From the NCBI GenBank assembly GCA_008694505.1, contig VZDJ01000034.1, positions 816,110 to 880,109 on the forward strand: a DNA stretch of 64,000 nt. The letters are read 5' to 3'. This DNA is from Cyanoderma ruficeps (Eukaryota; Chordata; Aves; Passeriformes; Timaliidae). The translations under genes and the position numbers were made by a program. This document shows positions 46,331 through 59,634 of this stretch, piece by piece; position 1 is the first letter of the stretch; each line of letters opens with the position of its first letter. The notes under the pieces were generated by a model. The model was not told the origin of the DNA and ran no database searches. It saw only the letters and a list, made by a program, of their open reading frames with translations.

Positions 46331-47289
46331 CAGGACCCACGCAGGATCTGCCCTCCCTGCAGAGGACCACACCAGGATGTGGGAGGCAAGGCCACCTCTG
46401 CTGCTGGCACCAAGCTCCCAGCCCTCCTGTCCCGGGGCAGCTCAGCAGGGAAAGGCACCCCACGGCCCAGGGAAAGCCTTTGGCCAAATGTGCAGGAGGG
46501 GCCGCACAGGGGCTCCCTGTTCCTTCGTGTCTCACTGTCTCTCTCTAACCAAATGTTTAATTAATCCAGTGCGAGCTGGGCAGGCTCCAACCAGGCTGCC
46601 CTGGCCTTCAGAATCCACCCCGGGCCCCTCCTGGAAACAGCTCTGAGCAAACAGCTCCCTCCTGCAATAAAAGTTCCTAAAATGGCACCTTCAGCCCGTG
46701 CTGAGGGCTCTGAGGAAGGAAGGATTCTCCTCGCCCCCTCTGCCTGGCCCTGTTTCTCCTGGCAGTGAGGATCCCTGGACTCCAGCGAGGCATTTTTAAA
46801 GGCTGATGGAAACCAGGCAGCCCTGGCTGTCAGGATCTGCCAGGAGCCTTAAATCCCCAGCCTTATCTCCCCACGGGCTCCTTTCTCCCCGCGGGGCCGG
46901 GGCTGGGGTCTGGCTCGGCAGCCTCCCTGGTGCTGGGCCAGTCCCCTCGGCCACATCCTGCCTCTTGCCCTCCTCTGTGGGTTTGGGGGTCCCTCTCCAT
47001 GCTGTTGGGGTCCCTCCTCGATGTTCTTGGCTGTTCACAGCCCTCCCTGCTCCCACTGGCACCCTCATCACCCCAAAAATCCTACATGGGTGCCTTGGTC
47101 CCACCCCACAGCGCTGCTCCCACTCCCACCCCAGGTAAAATGAGTCCTACAGATATGCTGTGATGGAGAATAAGGAAAACAATGTCTTGGGCCAAGCCAG
47201 GAGGAGCACAGCCAGGACACTGGGGGAGGTGTTTTCCTTCCCCTTGGCAGGCACTGGGAATGCTGCCATGGCTTGGTTAGGGCTGCCCA

Positions 47290-47500
47290 ATTCAAGGGTG
47301 ATATGGAGAAGCAGAAGGGGCCAGTGGAGGGTCACCCAGATGGTGACCTGGGGCACAGGGTGTAGGAGAGGTGGGAACAGCTGGATGGGGTAACTGGGGA
47401 GACTGGGCTAAGGGGGGATCTAACTGCACCTGCTGAAGGGAGGCTCAAGCACCTCTCAGCGTGCCAGACCCTGCAAGACAGGACAAGGACCAGAACTTCA
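47290..47500 (+). mobile_element. Possible CR1 remnant
   Basis: GAAGGGGCCAGTGGAGGGTC and the following GGGAACAGCTGGATGG wording resemble the 5' part of the CR1 tail region. It is diverged. Confidence 0.35.
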
Positions 47501-47704
47501 GACTTATGAAAAGCTACTTCTCCAAAAGATGGTGCTGACCTGGGAGAGGGGTGGTAGAGCTGATCCTTGGGGTCGATGGAGCAGAATTCCATGGCTGCCT
47601 TGAGCTCATGCTGGTGGCAGCCCAGTGCAAATGGGCACTGAGAGCCCAGACCCTCCCTGAGCAGCACTTCTGGCTCTCTGCTGTTGGGGGTGTGTGGGGT
47701 ATCT

Positions 47705-47925
47705 GATGGAATCATGGAATGGCAGGATGGTTTGTGTTCCACAGGACCTTAAAGCTCATCTCAGGTTCAATTACCTTCCACTATCCCAGGGTGTTCCAAG
47801 CCCTGTCCAACCTGGCCTTGGACACTTCCAGGGATCCAGGGGCAGCTACAGCTGCTCTGGGCACCTTGTGCCAGGGCCTGCCCACCCTCCCAGGGAAGAA
47901 TTCCTTCCCAATATCCCATCGAAAT
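47705..47925 (-). mobile_element. CR1 3' fragment, antisense
   Basis: GAATCATGGAATGGCAGGAT, GTCCAACCTGGCCTTGGACA and GAATTCCTTCCCAATATCCC. Confidence 0.8.
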
Positions 47926-48769
47926 TTACTCTCTTCCAGTTTAAAGCCATTTATGATGTTCTGTGCAGAACTATTATGTCTAACCAGCTCTGAATTTCCC
48001 CCTTTTTCCTTTCATCAACCATACCCTGCTTGGAAGATGAGGAGGGTGCTGCAATGACATGGTCACTTTTCCCACATTCTGCTCTATTTTCCCCTTGCAT
48101 TTTGCCCCACGCTTTTCAATTCTGCATCCAAACAGGTCTCACTTTGTCTCACTTGTAAGTTTGTCCCTCCTCTGCTTATTCCTGTCCCCTGTCCTCACCT
48201 GATGGGGTTTGTCCTCTGAGTGAAAGGGTGGCCTTTGGACAGCCCAAAGCAGCAACGCTTGGGTCCACTTCCAACTCTGCCCTGGTGTCCCCAGCCTGGA
48301 GAGAGCTGCAGGGAAAGGACTCAGTCAGGCCTTGAGGAGGCAGGTGGTGACACCCAAGCCCTTTGGCTACTGGAGCTGGCTGCCAGCTTGGAAAAAGCCA
48401 GGAGTTGGGACCTGTAGGTGCCAGCTCTCTGCACTCTCCCTTCCCGGGGCCACATGGGTCCTCTGGTTTCCTTAGGGATAAATTTAATTAGCAGCCCGTG
48501 CTGTTACCTCATCCTCAGATAAGCAATTAATGCCACTGCCAGGTGCTGTCACTGCCAACAGCTCTGACAGCATTTGGAGAGCAGGGGAGGGAAATACGGA
48601 AGGGAAAACAGGGTTAAATGAGATTAACTGGAGGGGAACCTCCACGATGTGGATTACAGAATTGTCAATAAAGGGAATGGTCCCAGTGCAGATGTTCCTG
48701 TTTAACCTCGTCATTCTCCATGGGACAGGAATGGAAGTAAGACAGCACAGGCTGCAAAAGCATCCTGCT

Positions 48770-49115
48770 GGCTTGTAGACACATCCCTGTGACTGGGCCA
48801 ACACCTCACCAGCAGCTCCAGGACATCCCCTGGGTCCTATCACCTGCCCACAGGTGTTGCCCTGAATTTTCTGCTTTCTGTCTTTGTGCAGAGGTTTCTC
48901 ACGCAGCTTCATGCAAACAATGTCTATTTTCAGAATGTTTACATGCTTCTCCTCTGAGAGAAGAACTGATTGATGGCCATGTCCACCAACCACGTTGAGA
49001 GGTGGCAACGTGAAGTAGCCAATCTCTGGACCTCTGTACATATGTATATAAATGGAGTCAGATTCTGAAATAAAGGGGGTTGTTCCTTTGATCTGCTGCT
49101 GTGTGTGCCTGCTCA
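48770..49115 (+). mobile_element. LTR-like 3' segment in intron 3
   Basis: GAGAGAAGAACTGATTGATG, TGTACATATGTATATAAATGG (TATA-like) and GAAATAAAGGG (poly(A) signal) follow in the order of an LTR promoter and R region. I could not fix the 5' limit. Confidence 0.5.
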
Positions 49116-49639
49116 TCTTTCTGTTCCTCAAGTGGAACAATCTCAGCCTCGCAATCACACAGTGTCACTGCTGCTCTGGCCTCACAGCTGGAGGTGCCAG
49201 CACTGCAAACCCCACATTCCTCACAGCGGTGCTCCCCAGCAGCCACCTCACCTGCCCCAGCTCCATCCCAGGCTCCCTCAAAAGTGCCCTGCCAAGGACT
49301 CCATTTCCATGTGCACCCTGCTCGTGGTAGTTTAAGAGCTCACAGCTCGTTCTCAGCATCCTCTCCTGTGTCCCCTGGTCCTTGGGAAGAGGGGCAGTGC
49401 TGGGACAGCGTGGGGCTGTGACAGGACCTTAGTGCTGGGGTGTCACAGGGGTTTGGAGAGGACAGGGCAGAGTGATGCCCTGCTCTGGGAGCTCCCCAAA
49501 ACAAGACCACTTTGGAAGGTCTTGCAAGGGGCAAATCTACCCCGACCTGTGGCCAGGCTGTCCTCAGCCCAAAGCTCCACAGAGCCAGGCCAAGGATCAA
49601 GGATCCAGCCTTTGGACACCATGAGACAAAGCTCACCAC

Positions 49640-49777
49640 ACCCCAAATCCAGGTACAGCTCACAGCACCCCAAATCCAGGTACAGCTCACTGCACCCCAA
49701 ATCCAGGTACAGCTCACTGCACCCCAAATCCAGGTACAGCTCATCACACCCCAAATCCAGGCAGGTACAGCTCCCTG
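49640..49777. repeat. 27-bp tandem repeat
   Basis: Five units begin at 49640, 49667, 49694, 49721 and 49748, each with ACCCCAAATCCAGGTACAGC. The length is a multiple of three, so both strands stay open through it by chance. Confidence 0.95.
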
Positions 49778-50239
49778 CTCCTGAGAGCAACCTTGGGCAG
49801 GAGCAGCCTCAGCCCAGCCCAGGCAGCTCTCCCTGTGCTGTGCTCCAGCAGCAGAGCTGAGCTCTCACCTGGGAGAGGCTTTGTGTGCCGGGGGCTTCCC
49901 AGCAAACCCCCCCTGCTCTCTGCCAGGGTTCACAAGGTCACCTCCCTTCCAGCACTGCTCCCAAGTTCAAGCATCTGGTGAGCCCAGCACACCTGTGGGC
50001 AACACACCTGCAAGTTCCCTGTGCTGCTGGTTGGGGGAGGGCACATCCATCAGTGCTGATGGGATTTGCTGTCACAGAGAAACGCCTGGAATTCCTCACC
50101 TGCCCTGCTTCAGCCTCCCCAGCCCTCCACGGGTTCTTAAAGAGAAATGGGAAGTTCTCTGTCCCTGCCTGAGCATGTGGGACTGGGATGTGGCCAACAT
50201 CCTCAGGGTGCAGGTGGAGAGGAGCATAATGCAGCATTT

Positions 50240-50595
50240 ATCCTGTCAGGGCCATCCATACACAAGGGGAGAGAGAGGATTTCCCTGTGCCTGCTTGGGG
50301 TCAGTCTCCTCTCCCAGGAAACAAGCAAAGCAAGAGGAAACAGCTTCAAATTGTACAGGGGAGGTTTAGATGGAATATTAAGGAAAATTTTGTCATGGGA
50401 AGGACGGTCAGGTATTGGCACAGGCTGTCCAGGGCAGTGGTGGAGTCACCATCGTTGGAAGGGCTCAAAAATCATGTGAGTGTGGCAGCTGGGGACATGG
50501 GTTAGTGGTGGCCCTGGCAGTGCTGGTTTAATGGTTGGATTCAATCTTAGAGAGCTTTTCCAACCCTAAAGATTCCGTGATTCTCTGGTTCTATC
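50240..50595 (+). mobile_element. CR1 3' fragment
   Basis: CAGTCTCCTCTCCCAGGAAA, ATTGGCACAGGCTGTCCAGG and GAGAGCTTTTCCAACCCTAA with a GATTCCGTGATTCTC tail, similar to 395-722 and 58355-58620. Confidence 0.8.
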
Positions 50596-51074
50596 CCCAG
50601 GAGACATGGATCTGTGTGTCCATGGTGCTGCTGCAGACCAGGGGTGTCTGCAGCCCCGAGGCTCAGCTCCCTGCACACTTCCAGAAGCCTCCATGGGAAG
50701 CTGAAGTCTGAAACACCCCCTGAAGCTCCGGGGTGAGTTCAGAGCTCAGGAGCACAGTGCTGGTGGCAGCAGATCCCTCCAAACTCCTGCAGACACTTGA
50801 AGAGCAGCCCAGGATGTCGCTGCTCCAAGGCCAAGCTCAGTAGCTCAGTGCTCTCCTGGAGCAGGACATTCCCCACCCCAGGAACGCTGGGGGATGCTGC
50901 CCAGGAGCAACCCCAGTGCCAGGCACGGGGGGAGCAGGACCCTGCACAGTGTCAATCCCCAAACCCTGTCTGGGCACCTGGCCACACACAGAAGGAACCA
51001 GAGCTCCAGGGGCTGGACAACAGCATTGCCTGGGAGCCCTGGGGGGACCTGCAGGAGCAGGGGAGCACTGGGGC

Positions 51075-51570
51075 ACGGCTTTCATCCCTGGAGTCCCAGC
51101 ACAGCGAGGACGTGCAGCCGCTGGAGTGAGTCCAGAGAAGCCACAGAGAAGCTCCAAAGGCTGGAGCCTCTCCAGAGCCAGGCAGGGAGAGCTGGGGGTG
51201 TTCACCTGGAGAAGAGAAGGCTCCAGGGAGAGCTCAGAGCCCCCTCCAGGATCTAAAGGGGCTCCAGGAAAGCTGGAGAGGGACTTGGGACAAGGGATGG
51301 AGGGACAGGACACAGGGAATGGCTTCCCACTGCCAGAGGGCAGGGCTGGATGGGATATTGGGAAGGAATTCTTCCCTGTGAGGGTGGCAGGCCCTGGCAC
51401 AGGGTGCCCAGAGTAGCTGTGGCTGCCCCTGGATCCCTGGCAGTGCCCAAGGCCAGGCTGGATGGGGCTTGGAGCAGCCTGGGACAGTGAAAGGTGTCCC
51501 TGCCCATGACAGGGGTGGCACTGGATGAGCTTTAAGGTCCCTTCCAACCCAAACCATTCTGGGAGTCTCC
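51075..51570 (+). mobile_element. CR1 3' fragment, long
   Basis: From GGCTTTCATCCCTGGAGTCC through CCAGAGGGCAGGGCTGGATG to CCCTTCCAACCCAAACCATT. It is collinear with the other long copies. Confidence 0.85.
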
Positions 51571-53003
51571 AATTTTATATTCTTGTTTTAAACAGGCTGC
51601 TCAGGCCAGCAGCACATCCGTTCTCTCTCCGTGTAAACACTGAAGCTCTGCAGCCTCACACAGTGACTCCTCTGAGCCAGCTTTCTCCAAGAGGTCTCCT
51701 AAAGAATTTAGGACCTTCACATTTTGTTACTTTGTTTGGCCTTGTTTAATTGTTTCCCAAAGCTTCTGCCTGGGAGAGCTGTGCCTGGGGAGGGAGGTGA
51801 TGTTAACCATTACAGGAACACTTCCCAAGGATTTAAGGCAGGGAAAGGAACAAACTAAGCAGGGAAGTGGTGACATCAAAGTCGCACTGATGGAAAACCC
51901 CTAATCCCATAAACCCTTCCTGCTTTAATTGGTGTTAAAACAAAGATAATCTTATCTCAGCCCTATAAAAGAAGGGATAGGATGTTCTTTCTGAAAGTCT
52001 CTCTAAAAGCCCTCGTAAACTTGACAAACATTCCATGTTTCCAGCCTGAGGAGAACAACTTTAATCCTAAAGGAAACAGGAGAGCAAAAAGGGAGCTTTT
52101 CCTGGACAAGAGCCCTTCAAATGCCCCCAGTCCCCTTGGTGCCAACGTGGGGTCACAGCCCCAGCCCTGTGGGGATGCTGGGGACAGGCACAGCCCCCCA
52201 GGACCAGACCCAGACTGGGGACACTGGAGCAGGCACAGACCAGGCAGTGTCTGCACATTCCCAGCCCTGAGCAGAGCCAGGATCAGACCTGGGACAGGTT
52301 TGTGCCTCCCCCTCCAGGTCCTCCACGTGCATCTGGGGCTGCTCAGTGTTGTTCCCTGTCCCGTCTCCACTCCCTTGTCTCAGATGTTGGAGCAGTGTCA
52401 GACCCTGACATGGGGGTCTCTGAAGGAATCCCCACCTGACCCAGCAGCCCCAATGACCCTATTCCCAAACTGCTCTGCCCTGCCTTTCCCCAGCCCCAGG
52501 AGCCCTCCCACCCCACATTTCCTTCCCCATCTCCGGCAGTGCCCTGCACACCCCTCTGGGTGCCATTCCCAGAGCACAAGCAGCTTTCCCAGGTGGAGCT
52601 GGGAGTGGCCAGGAGCCCTTGGAATGGGAGTGGGCACGTTTAATCATCACATTTTAATGCTGCTTAGCACCCAGTCGGGACAGGCTCAAAGTGCCAGTTG
52701 GTTTGGAGCCAGCAGCCACTTCCCAGATGACAACACTGCTCCGTGTCAGCCCCCGGTGCTGAGCTGAACTGGCAGGAGGGTGATTAAAAATGGGCCACTG
52801 TGGTGGGGGAGCTGCACAGAACCTTTCCTTCCCAGCCTGCAGTGAGTGGAGAAGCTGTGGGGAGGCAGCAGGCCCTGGGGAAGGGCACACACTGTCCACC
52901 TGTGCCTCCCAAAATGCCCTGAAGGAGGCCTTGGGAAGGCAAAACCCAAAGAGTGTGGGCCTGATATTTCTGGGTCTGAGAGATTTTAGCCTGCTCCAAA
53001 GGC

Positions 53004-53291
53004 TGTTAACTTTTTCCCAAGGAAAAATTTCTCAAGAAAGTTTTCTTCTCAAAACAATCTTGGCAAACAACTCTCTCAGAACAATCTTTCTCCAGGTGGT
53101 GTTTTGCTGTTTCTCTGGTTTAACCCATGGGATCAGAGAGGTGTCGTTCCTATTCACCAACCATGTTAAATCTGTATGGGAACACCTTATAAAAGGTAGT
53201 AAGAATTTAGACAATAAAGCCTTTTTTCTATGCTCTTTGCCTTCTGAAATACTTGGAGTCTCTCATCCTTCTTTCGTGTCCTACAACGACA
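53004..53291 (+). mobile_element. Short solo LTR in intron 3
   Basis: It starts TGTTAAC and ends CGACA. It has a TTATAAAAGG TATA box (53188) and an ACAATAAAGCC poly(A) signal (53211) about 25 bp later. AAAGG occurs on both sides (52998-53002 and 53291-53295), within one base of the predicted ends, a probable target-site duplication. Confidence 0.65.
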
Positions 53292-53799
53292 AAGGAGAAC
53301 CGACCTTCCTCCAAAAAAAGCTCCCAAGTGCTCTGGCAATGAAGGGAAAGGTGCAATTCCTCCCAAGTGCTCTGGCCATGAAGGGAAAAGTGCAATCCCT
53401 CCCAAGTGCACTGGCCATGAAGAGCTGTTCCATTCTGGGCTCCCCAGTACAAGGAAGGGCTCCAGGGAAGGCCAGCAGGATGCTGAGGATGGAGGTGAGC
53501 CTGGGAAGCAGAAGGCAGAGGAGAGACCTCGCTGGGTGTGAGGAAGGTGGGGCCAGAGCTCAGAAGGAGGGGAAGACTCCAGGTGGCACATGGAAAATTC
53601 CAGCTTGACACAAGAACCTTTTTCGCCATGAGGGAGGTCAAGCACTGGAAGGAGGGACCAGCAGCTCAAGGATCCACATCCTCAGGGAGGATTTTTTGAG
53701 CTGCTTTTCTGTCCCTCCAGCTGCCTACGACCAACTGAGCTCCCACTGATCAAGGTCCAGTGTCAGATTTTACCTTTTTCTGACCCAGACATGGGGCAA

Positions 53800-54245
53800 C
53801 TGAGAGGTGCTTTAAAAACTTTTATTCCATTTTCAGTCTCATGCGACGGGTGAGACAATACAGGTGTTACAATTCCCGCCATCACAATCAGAAGTTTAAC
53901 TATTTCTTAATTACAATACATTATAAACCTTTCTTGGCCTATCAGCTTTTGCCACACAATGCTGCTGATGCCTTAAAGCCAATCACCTAAAATTACCCCT
54001 CGTGGGTCCATCTTTCATAGTTCTATTTCTCCAAAGCATCCAGTCTTATTTTCAAAGCCATCCTTTGAAACTTATGTCTAATTCAATTTCTCTCCCAACA
54101 ACGTCTGTCCTATTCTATAACATTTCTAAGTCACCATTTCTTATCTCAAAGTTTACACACAGACACAGACTGTGTGAGCCTTCTACCAAAGAATTCTCTA
54201 CAAATTATTTAAGAATTCTTTAAGCATTCTCTACAAATCCATTTC
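53800..54245 (-). mobile_element. LTR-like element, antisense, in intron 3
   Basis: An AT-rich block opens with TTTAAAAACTTTTATTCCAT, which reversed gives an AATAAA poly(A) signal. It continues with phrases such as TGAGACAATACAGGTGTTAC that I associate with a songbird LTR. The limits are approximate. Confidence 0.5.
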
Positions 54246-54654
54246 CCACAGTGCAGGAATGGTCTGGAGGAGCAGAGTGGGTAAAAATTCCTTTTTCCTT
54301 TTGCTAAAGTGACCCCATTTGAAGTGAGGTCCCTTCCCCAGAGCAGAGCCCCTTGGTGCTGTCCCCACCGTGGCTCAGGGGCTGCAGTGCCAGCCTGTGA
54401 CTCCAGCTCTGCTCCACAGCTCCATCTGTCCCTGCCACCTCGGATTCCCTCATGTCCCAACACTCCCGGTGCTCAGATGTTCCCAGGGCTTCCCCAGCAA
54501 CCTGAGCTGCAGCAGCTCCATCCCACAGCGAGCTGTGCTGGGAGCACTGGGTTTGTTCCTGCAAAGGGAACTGCGAGGGTAAATCCCAAAACCCAAAGTC
54601 GCTGTGTCTGCAGGCACCCAGTCTGCCAAAAACTGAATCAGGCCCCTCGTGGCT

Positions 54655-55045
54655 GGGGTCATTAAGGCTGGAAAAACTCTCTGAGATCCTCGAGTCCAAG
54701 TGCCAACCCAGCACTGCCAGGGCCACCACCAAGTGCCACATTCCCAGATCCACTGAACAATTCCAGGGATTGGTGACGCCACCACTGCCCTGGGCAGCCT
54801 GTGCCAATGTCTGATCGCCCTTTCTGTGGAGAAATTTTCCTTAATATCCAATCTAAACCTCCCCTGGCACAGCCTGAGGCCGTTTCCCCTTGTCCTGTCC
54901 CTGTTCCCTGGGAGCAGACCCCAGCCCCCCTGGCTGTCCCCTCCTGTCAGGGTGCTGTGCAGGTCCCCCCTGAGCCTCCTTTTCTCCAGGCTGAGCCCAT
55001 TCCCCAGCTCCCTCCCAGTCCCTCATGAGACTTGTGCTCCAATCC
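54655..55045 (-). mobile_element. CR1 3' fragment, antisense
   Basis: GCACTGCCAGGGCCACCACC, CCCTGGGCAGCCTGTGCCAA, CCTCCCCTGGCACAGCCTGA and GGTCCCCCCTGAGCCTCCTT. Confidence 0.8.
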
Positions 55046-55737
55046 CTTGACCAAGAAGTCCATGGAAGAAGACAAATCACTGGAATCAGCACATTAATTT
55101 TGGACAGAAAACAGGGAATTTGATGAGGGGCTGTACAGTAAAGTCTGAGAAAACCACTGTCACCTGCAAAGAGCAGCTTGAACCATCCTGCACGTGAGAA
55201 CCACCAGCATGACCTTATCAAGATCACTCTGTGCCAGGGACGTGCACGTAAGGAAAGCTAAAGTAGGGATTTTAGATGTTATTTCCTAGGAAATCTTTTA
55301 TAAAGCCTCCCTGTGTTGCACGAGTGTAATGACTGCCACGATTCATGGCTGAACAAACACCCAGGAGCAATTCCCACTGTCTGCATTCCCTGTGCACCCC
55401 ATGTGTCATTGGGCTGTAGTGCTGGTGCAGCACTGAGGGCTGTGAGGGATCAACATCAGAGGGAGGAGGCTGAGCCCTGGGTCCCCAGGCCCCCATTCCA
55501 CTGATAACTTTCTCTAAAAGGATGCTCTGATGAGGGAAAAACAGCAGCAAACAATTATCTCTCTAAATCCATCAGGAGCAGTGCTCAGTGGAGGGATCTG
55601 AGAGCCGAGCATGCTGCAAAACAGATGGGAAGAGGCAATTTTCAACAGCTCGTAATTCCCATTATTTGGGTGGGTTTTGCCTGCATCCATCAAAATGCAC
55701 CTTCCACATGTGAAAGCTTTCTTCCACCAGCTTTGAG

Positions 55738-55801
55738 ACTTCCAAACTCCCAGACTTTCAAACTCCCAGACTTTCCAACTCCCAGGCTTTCCTAATCCCA
55801 C
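55738..55801. repeat. 16-bp tandem repeat
   Basis: Four units like ACTTTCAAACTCCCAG, the last one diverged. Confidence 0.85.
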
Positions 55802-56989
55802 TGGAAGGCAGTGCAAGGAACTGGAGATGGGAGAGATGTGAGGTTGCCCAAAGAGAAGGTTGGAAGATGCTGGCTGGTGTCGGGTGTGTGAAGGTTGAAC
55901 CCAGCCCCTGCCTCTGTGCATTTATAACTCCCTGTAAATCAGGGTCTTCCCTATTTCCCAGATTTCCAGGGCTCTCCCACTGCACTCCAGGGCTGGCTGC
56001 CAGCCCCAGCATGAGCACGGAACAGGATCCCAGAGATGCCAACGAGGCCATCAAAGACAAGAGAGTACAAATGAACCACTGTAAATAATAACCCAAATAG
56101 CCTCAAATAAAGTTGCTGCTGCCCCCAGGAAAAAAAGGCACTTCGTATTTTTACAGCAAAAATTAATTCTGAACCAAAAATGACAGCCAAGGAGTAAAAA
56201 TGCATCTTAAAAAGTCACGGACTGGCAGCAGTGGCTTTAAATTAGTCAGCAGGAAATACAGCAGTTGATAAAAGCAGTGGAAAGAACAGGGCCCTTAAGA
56301 TTAACAGCAACAAGATGGAAATCAAGGACACAAGAAAAATGAAGCCACAGTCAAGAGATGGGAAAAATCCCAAAATACAGGAAAATCATCCACTGTGCCA
56401 CAGAAGGAAAGGGATATTTAATCACATAGCGTGTGCATAGAGGGATTGTTTCATAACCAACGCTTCCCTAAAATTTTCCATTCCTCCTGAAGCAGGAGGA
56501 GGAATATCAGCCATGGGCTCCCAGAGCAGGATTAGATAACTGGGACCCAAGGGCTTTAAGGCTCAGCCAAGGAAACTCCGGGATGCTGCTGCTGGTGCTG
56601 ATGGAATCCGGCCCTGTGAGGCCATTCCAGGGAAGCAGACACATGGATCACACCATGCCAAAGGATCTCCAAGGCCAGGAGCTACTCAGCTCTCCTGGCC
56701 AAGGTGAGGAACTGCCAGGGGTGAAAAGTGCAACAAGTGACTGGAAGTGAAGAGCCCTGGTAGCTTTTCCTGGTGGTGTTTGGCTCTGCAGAGCAGGCTC
56801 AGACACTCAGAACGTCCTCCCAGCCCCGTCCTGCACAAGGGGGTCCTTGGCATTCTGTGCCACGGGGAAAGCAGGATGGGAACCAGCAAGGGGGATGCAG
56901 AGAACAGGCTGAGGGAGAGGGCCCAGCATGGAGCTGCAGCAGTGGGTCTCAGATGGAGAGGACCCTCCACTCTGCTCTGGTGAGAGCCC

Positions 56990-57490
56990 CACTAAATGCT
57001 GCCTCTGGCCCTGGAGTCCTCAGCACGGGGAGGACGTGGAGATGTTGGAGTAAGTCCAGAGGAAGCCATGGAGAAGCTCCAAAGGTTGGATCCCTCTGCT
57101 CTGGAGACAGGCTGGGAGAGCTGGGAGGGTTCACCGGGTGATGGGAAGGCTCCAGCGAGAGCTCAGAGCCCCTGCCAGGATCTAAAGGGGCTCCAGGAGA
57201 GCTGGAGAGGGACTGGGGACAAGGGATAGATGGACAGGACACGGGGAATGGCTTCCCACTGGGAAAGGGGAGATTGGGCGGGGATCATGGGAAGGAATTC
57301 CTGGCTGGGAGGGTGGGGAGGCCCTGCTGCTGCCCAGAGCAGCTGTGGCTGTCCCTGGATCCCTGAAGTGTCCAAGGCCAGGCTGGACAGGGCTTGGAGC
57401 ACCCTGGGATAGTGGAGGGTGCCCCTGGCCATGGCAGGGGTTTGAACGAGATGAGCTTTAAGGCCCTTTTTTTACCCAAACCATTTTGGG
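56990..57490 (+). mobile_element. CR1 3' fragment, long
   Basis: From CTGGCCCTGGAGTCCTCAGC through GGAGAGGGACTGGGGACAAG to a 3' end that reads AAGGCCCTTTTTTTACCCAA. Confidence 0.85.
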
Positions 57491-58354
57491 ACCCTTTGAA
57501 GGCAGAGGGTGCCCAACACCTTGGCTCAGGCCTGGATGATGTGATGTGAGAACTTGCACAGGCAACGGGGCACAAGCAACAACTTCCCCCCTGCAGCCAC
57601 GTGAAAACAAATCACAGAGACATTTGGGCCTCTCAACCCCCGGACTGCCCAAGCATTGAACTCACTTGGCTAAGAGGGCTCCCAGCAGTTGTTCTCCAGG
57701 GACCTTCAGTGCCTTTTCCCCAAGGCCAGCCCCTCCCAAAGGCCACGGCACGGCCGGGGCTGACACCGGGATTTCCTCTGTCTGCAGGGGAGAAGCGGAA
57801 CGCGGCCACGCCGCCTCGCTGGGAAGCAGCTGGGGCGTTTGGAAAAGGGGCTCTGTGGTCAGAGCAGGGTTTTCTTCAAAGCAGGAGGCTCCTGGAGCAG
57901 TTCCAGGTGCTGGGAGCAGGACAGATGGCAGAGCCCTGCTAATCCAGACTGGCAAGCCAAGCCCAGCCCTGCTCAGCGCCCTGGGACTGTGCCAAGCGCC
58001 AGCTCCCGCCTGCAAGGCCCCACTGGCTCACACAGATTAACCCAGCCCTGAGAGGGTCCCGTGGGGAGACGCTCTTGTTTGGGAAGATTTGAGCTGTGAT
58101 TGATGAAGGATGTGGGACTGGAGCAGAGAGAGAGGGGAGCAGAGCCAGGTTGGATGCACATCCCAGCCTTCTCCTGCTGTAATCCTCGCCAGCGGAGTGC
58201 AAACCCCTGAAATTCCCCAACCTGACACATCCTCATCCTTCATCCCAGCAGGGACGTGCTGCAGAGCAGGGATGTTAACAAGGAATTGCCTTATTAGTAG
58301 GGGAGGACCACACTGTTCCCAAGGACTACTTGTAAGGAGGTGGTTTTAAGGTAG

Positions 58355-58620
58355 GGGTTGGACTCTTCTCCCAGTGACAAGTGATGGGACAAGAGGAAAC
58401 GGCATCAAATCATGCCAAGGAAGGTTTAGATTGGATATTGGGAAAAATTCCTTCATGGAAAGAGTATTGGACCAGGCTGCCCTGGGCAGTGGTGGATTCA
58501 CCTTCCCTGGAAGTGTTCAAAGGAGGTTTAGATATGGTGCTGAGGGACAGGATTTAGTGGTGGACCTGGCAGTGCTGCACTAATAGTTGGGCCTGATGGT
58601 TTTGGAGGACTCTTCCAACC
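58355..58620 (+). mobile_element. CR1 3' fragment
   Basis: GGACAAGAGGAAACGGCATC, AGGCTGCCCTGGGCAGTGGT and GGGCCTGATGGTTTTGGAGG. Confidence 0.8.
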
Positions 58621-58869
58621 TGCTCCTGCTTCTTTTGGCTCCACCTGCACTACTGCAGAGCCTGGCTTTCCACAGAAAGGCAATGCCATGGGCAAGGACA
58701 CACGGGCTGACTGCAGGCAGCGTGCAAGGCAGGGCTCTGCTTGGCAAGACAAGGACCAAGAGACCCTGTTTTGGCATCAGCAACTCTGCCAGGACTAAAC
58801 AGAAGCTCCTGCAGCATCTTTAGGGTGCTTTGACTCTTCCTACCTCACCTCACTGGCCCTGGGCTCCTC

Positions 58870-59265
58870 TGTGAGGAAAGGCTGGGGGAGCTGGGGGTGT
58901 TCACCTGGAGAGAAGGCTCCAGGGAGAGCTCAGAGCTTCTGCCAGGGCACAAAGGGGCTCCAGGAGAGCTGAAAAGGGACTTAGGACAAAGGGATGGAGG
59001 GACAGGAGACAGGGAATGGCTTCCCACTGACAGAGGGCAGGGCTGGATGGGATAGTGGGAAGGGATTCTTGGCTGTGAGGGTGGGCAGGCCCTGGCACAG
59101 GGTGCCCAGAGTAGCTGTGGTTGCCCCTGGATCCCTGGCAGTGTCCAAGGCCAGGTTGGACAGGGCTTGGAGCAGCCTGGGACAGTGGCAGGTGTCCGTG
59201 CCCACGGCAGGGGTGGCACTGGATGTCTTTAAGGTTCCTTCCAACACAAACCACTCTGGGATTCT
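58870..59265 (+). mobile_element. CR1 3' fragment, long
   Basis: From GAGGAAAGGCTGGGGGAGCT through GGGTGCCCAGAGTAGCTGTG to AAGGTTCCTTCCAACACAAA. Confidence 0.85.
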
Positions 59266-59634
59266 CTGACTGGTCCCTGCAGACAATGAGAAGCCATCCC
59301 AAGCAGGCCCAGCTGTGCCCAGGGACACCCTGCCCCTCCCTGTGCCCCAGAGCCGGGATCCCCACGCCACAGGGCAGGCTGCAGCACAATCCAGAGCAGG
59401 AGAGGCCTGCAGGGAGCTCATGGTGTGTCCCTCAGCCATGAGCCCCAGCCCACAGAGCCTGTCTGGGGGGCACAGGCTGAGCTGGGGCTGTGCCCTGGGC
59501 ACTGCCCACCCCTGGGGAGCCCCTGCACACCGGGCACAGCGGGGCCCTGTGCTGCCCTCCAGGCCAGCCCAGCACAGGCAGTGCCATGCTACTGGAACCC
59601 AGATGCTCCCAGGACTGCTCTCGCTGGTCTAGAG

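Noticed and set aside
49340..49790. Minus-strand ORFs with repeated LYLDLGCSE peptides
   Set aside because: They come from the 27-bp tandem repeat with no sign of a gene.
50837..51547. 236-residue minus-strand ORF
   Set aside because: It is the antisense of a CR1 tail and repeats the same peptide seen over other CR1 copies (for example 25179-25820).
53004..54245. A complete endogenous provirus between the two LTR-like segments
   Set aside because: The two segments are in opposite orientations, unrelated in sequence, and no gag, pol or env reading frame lies between them.
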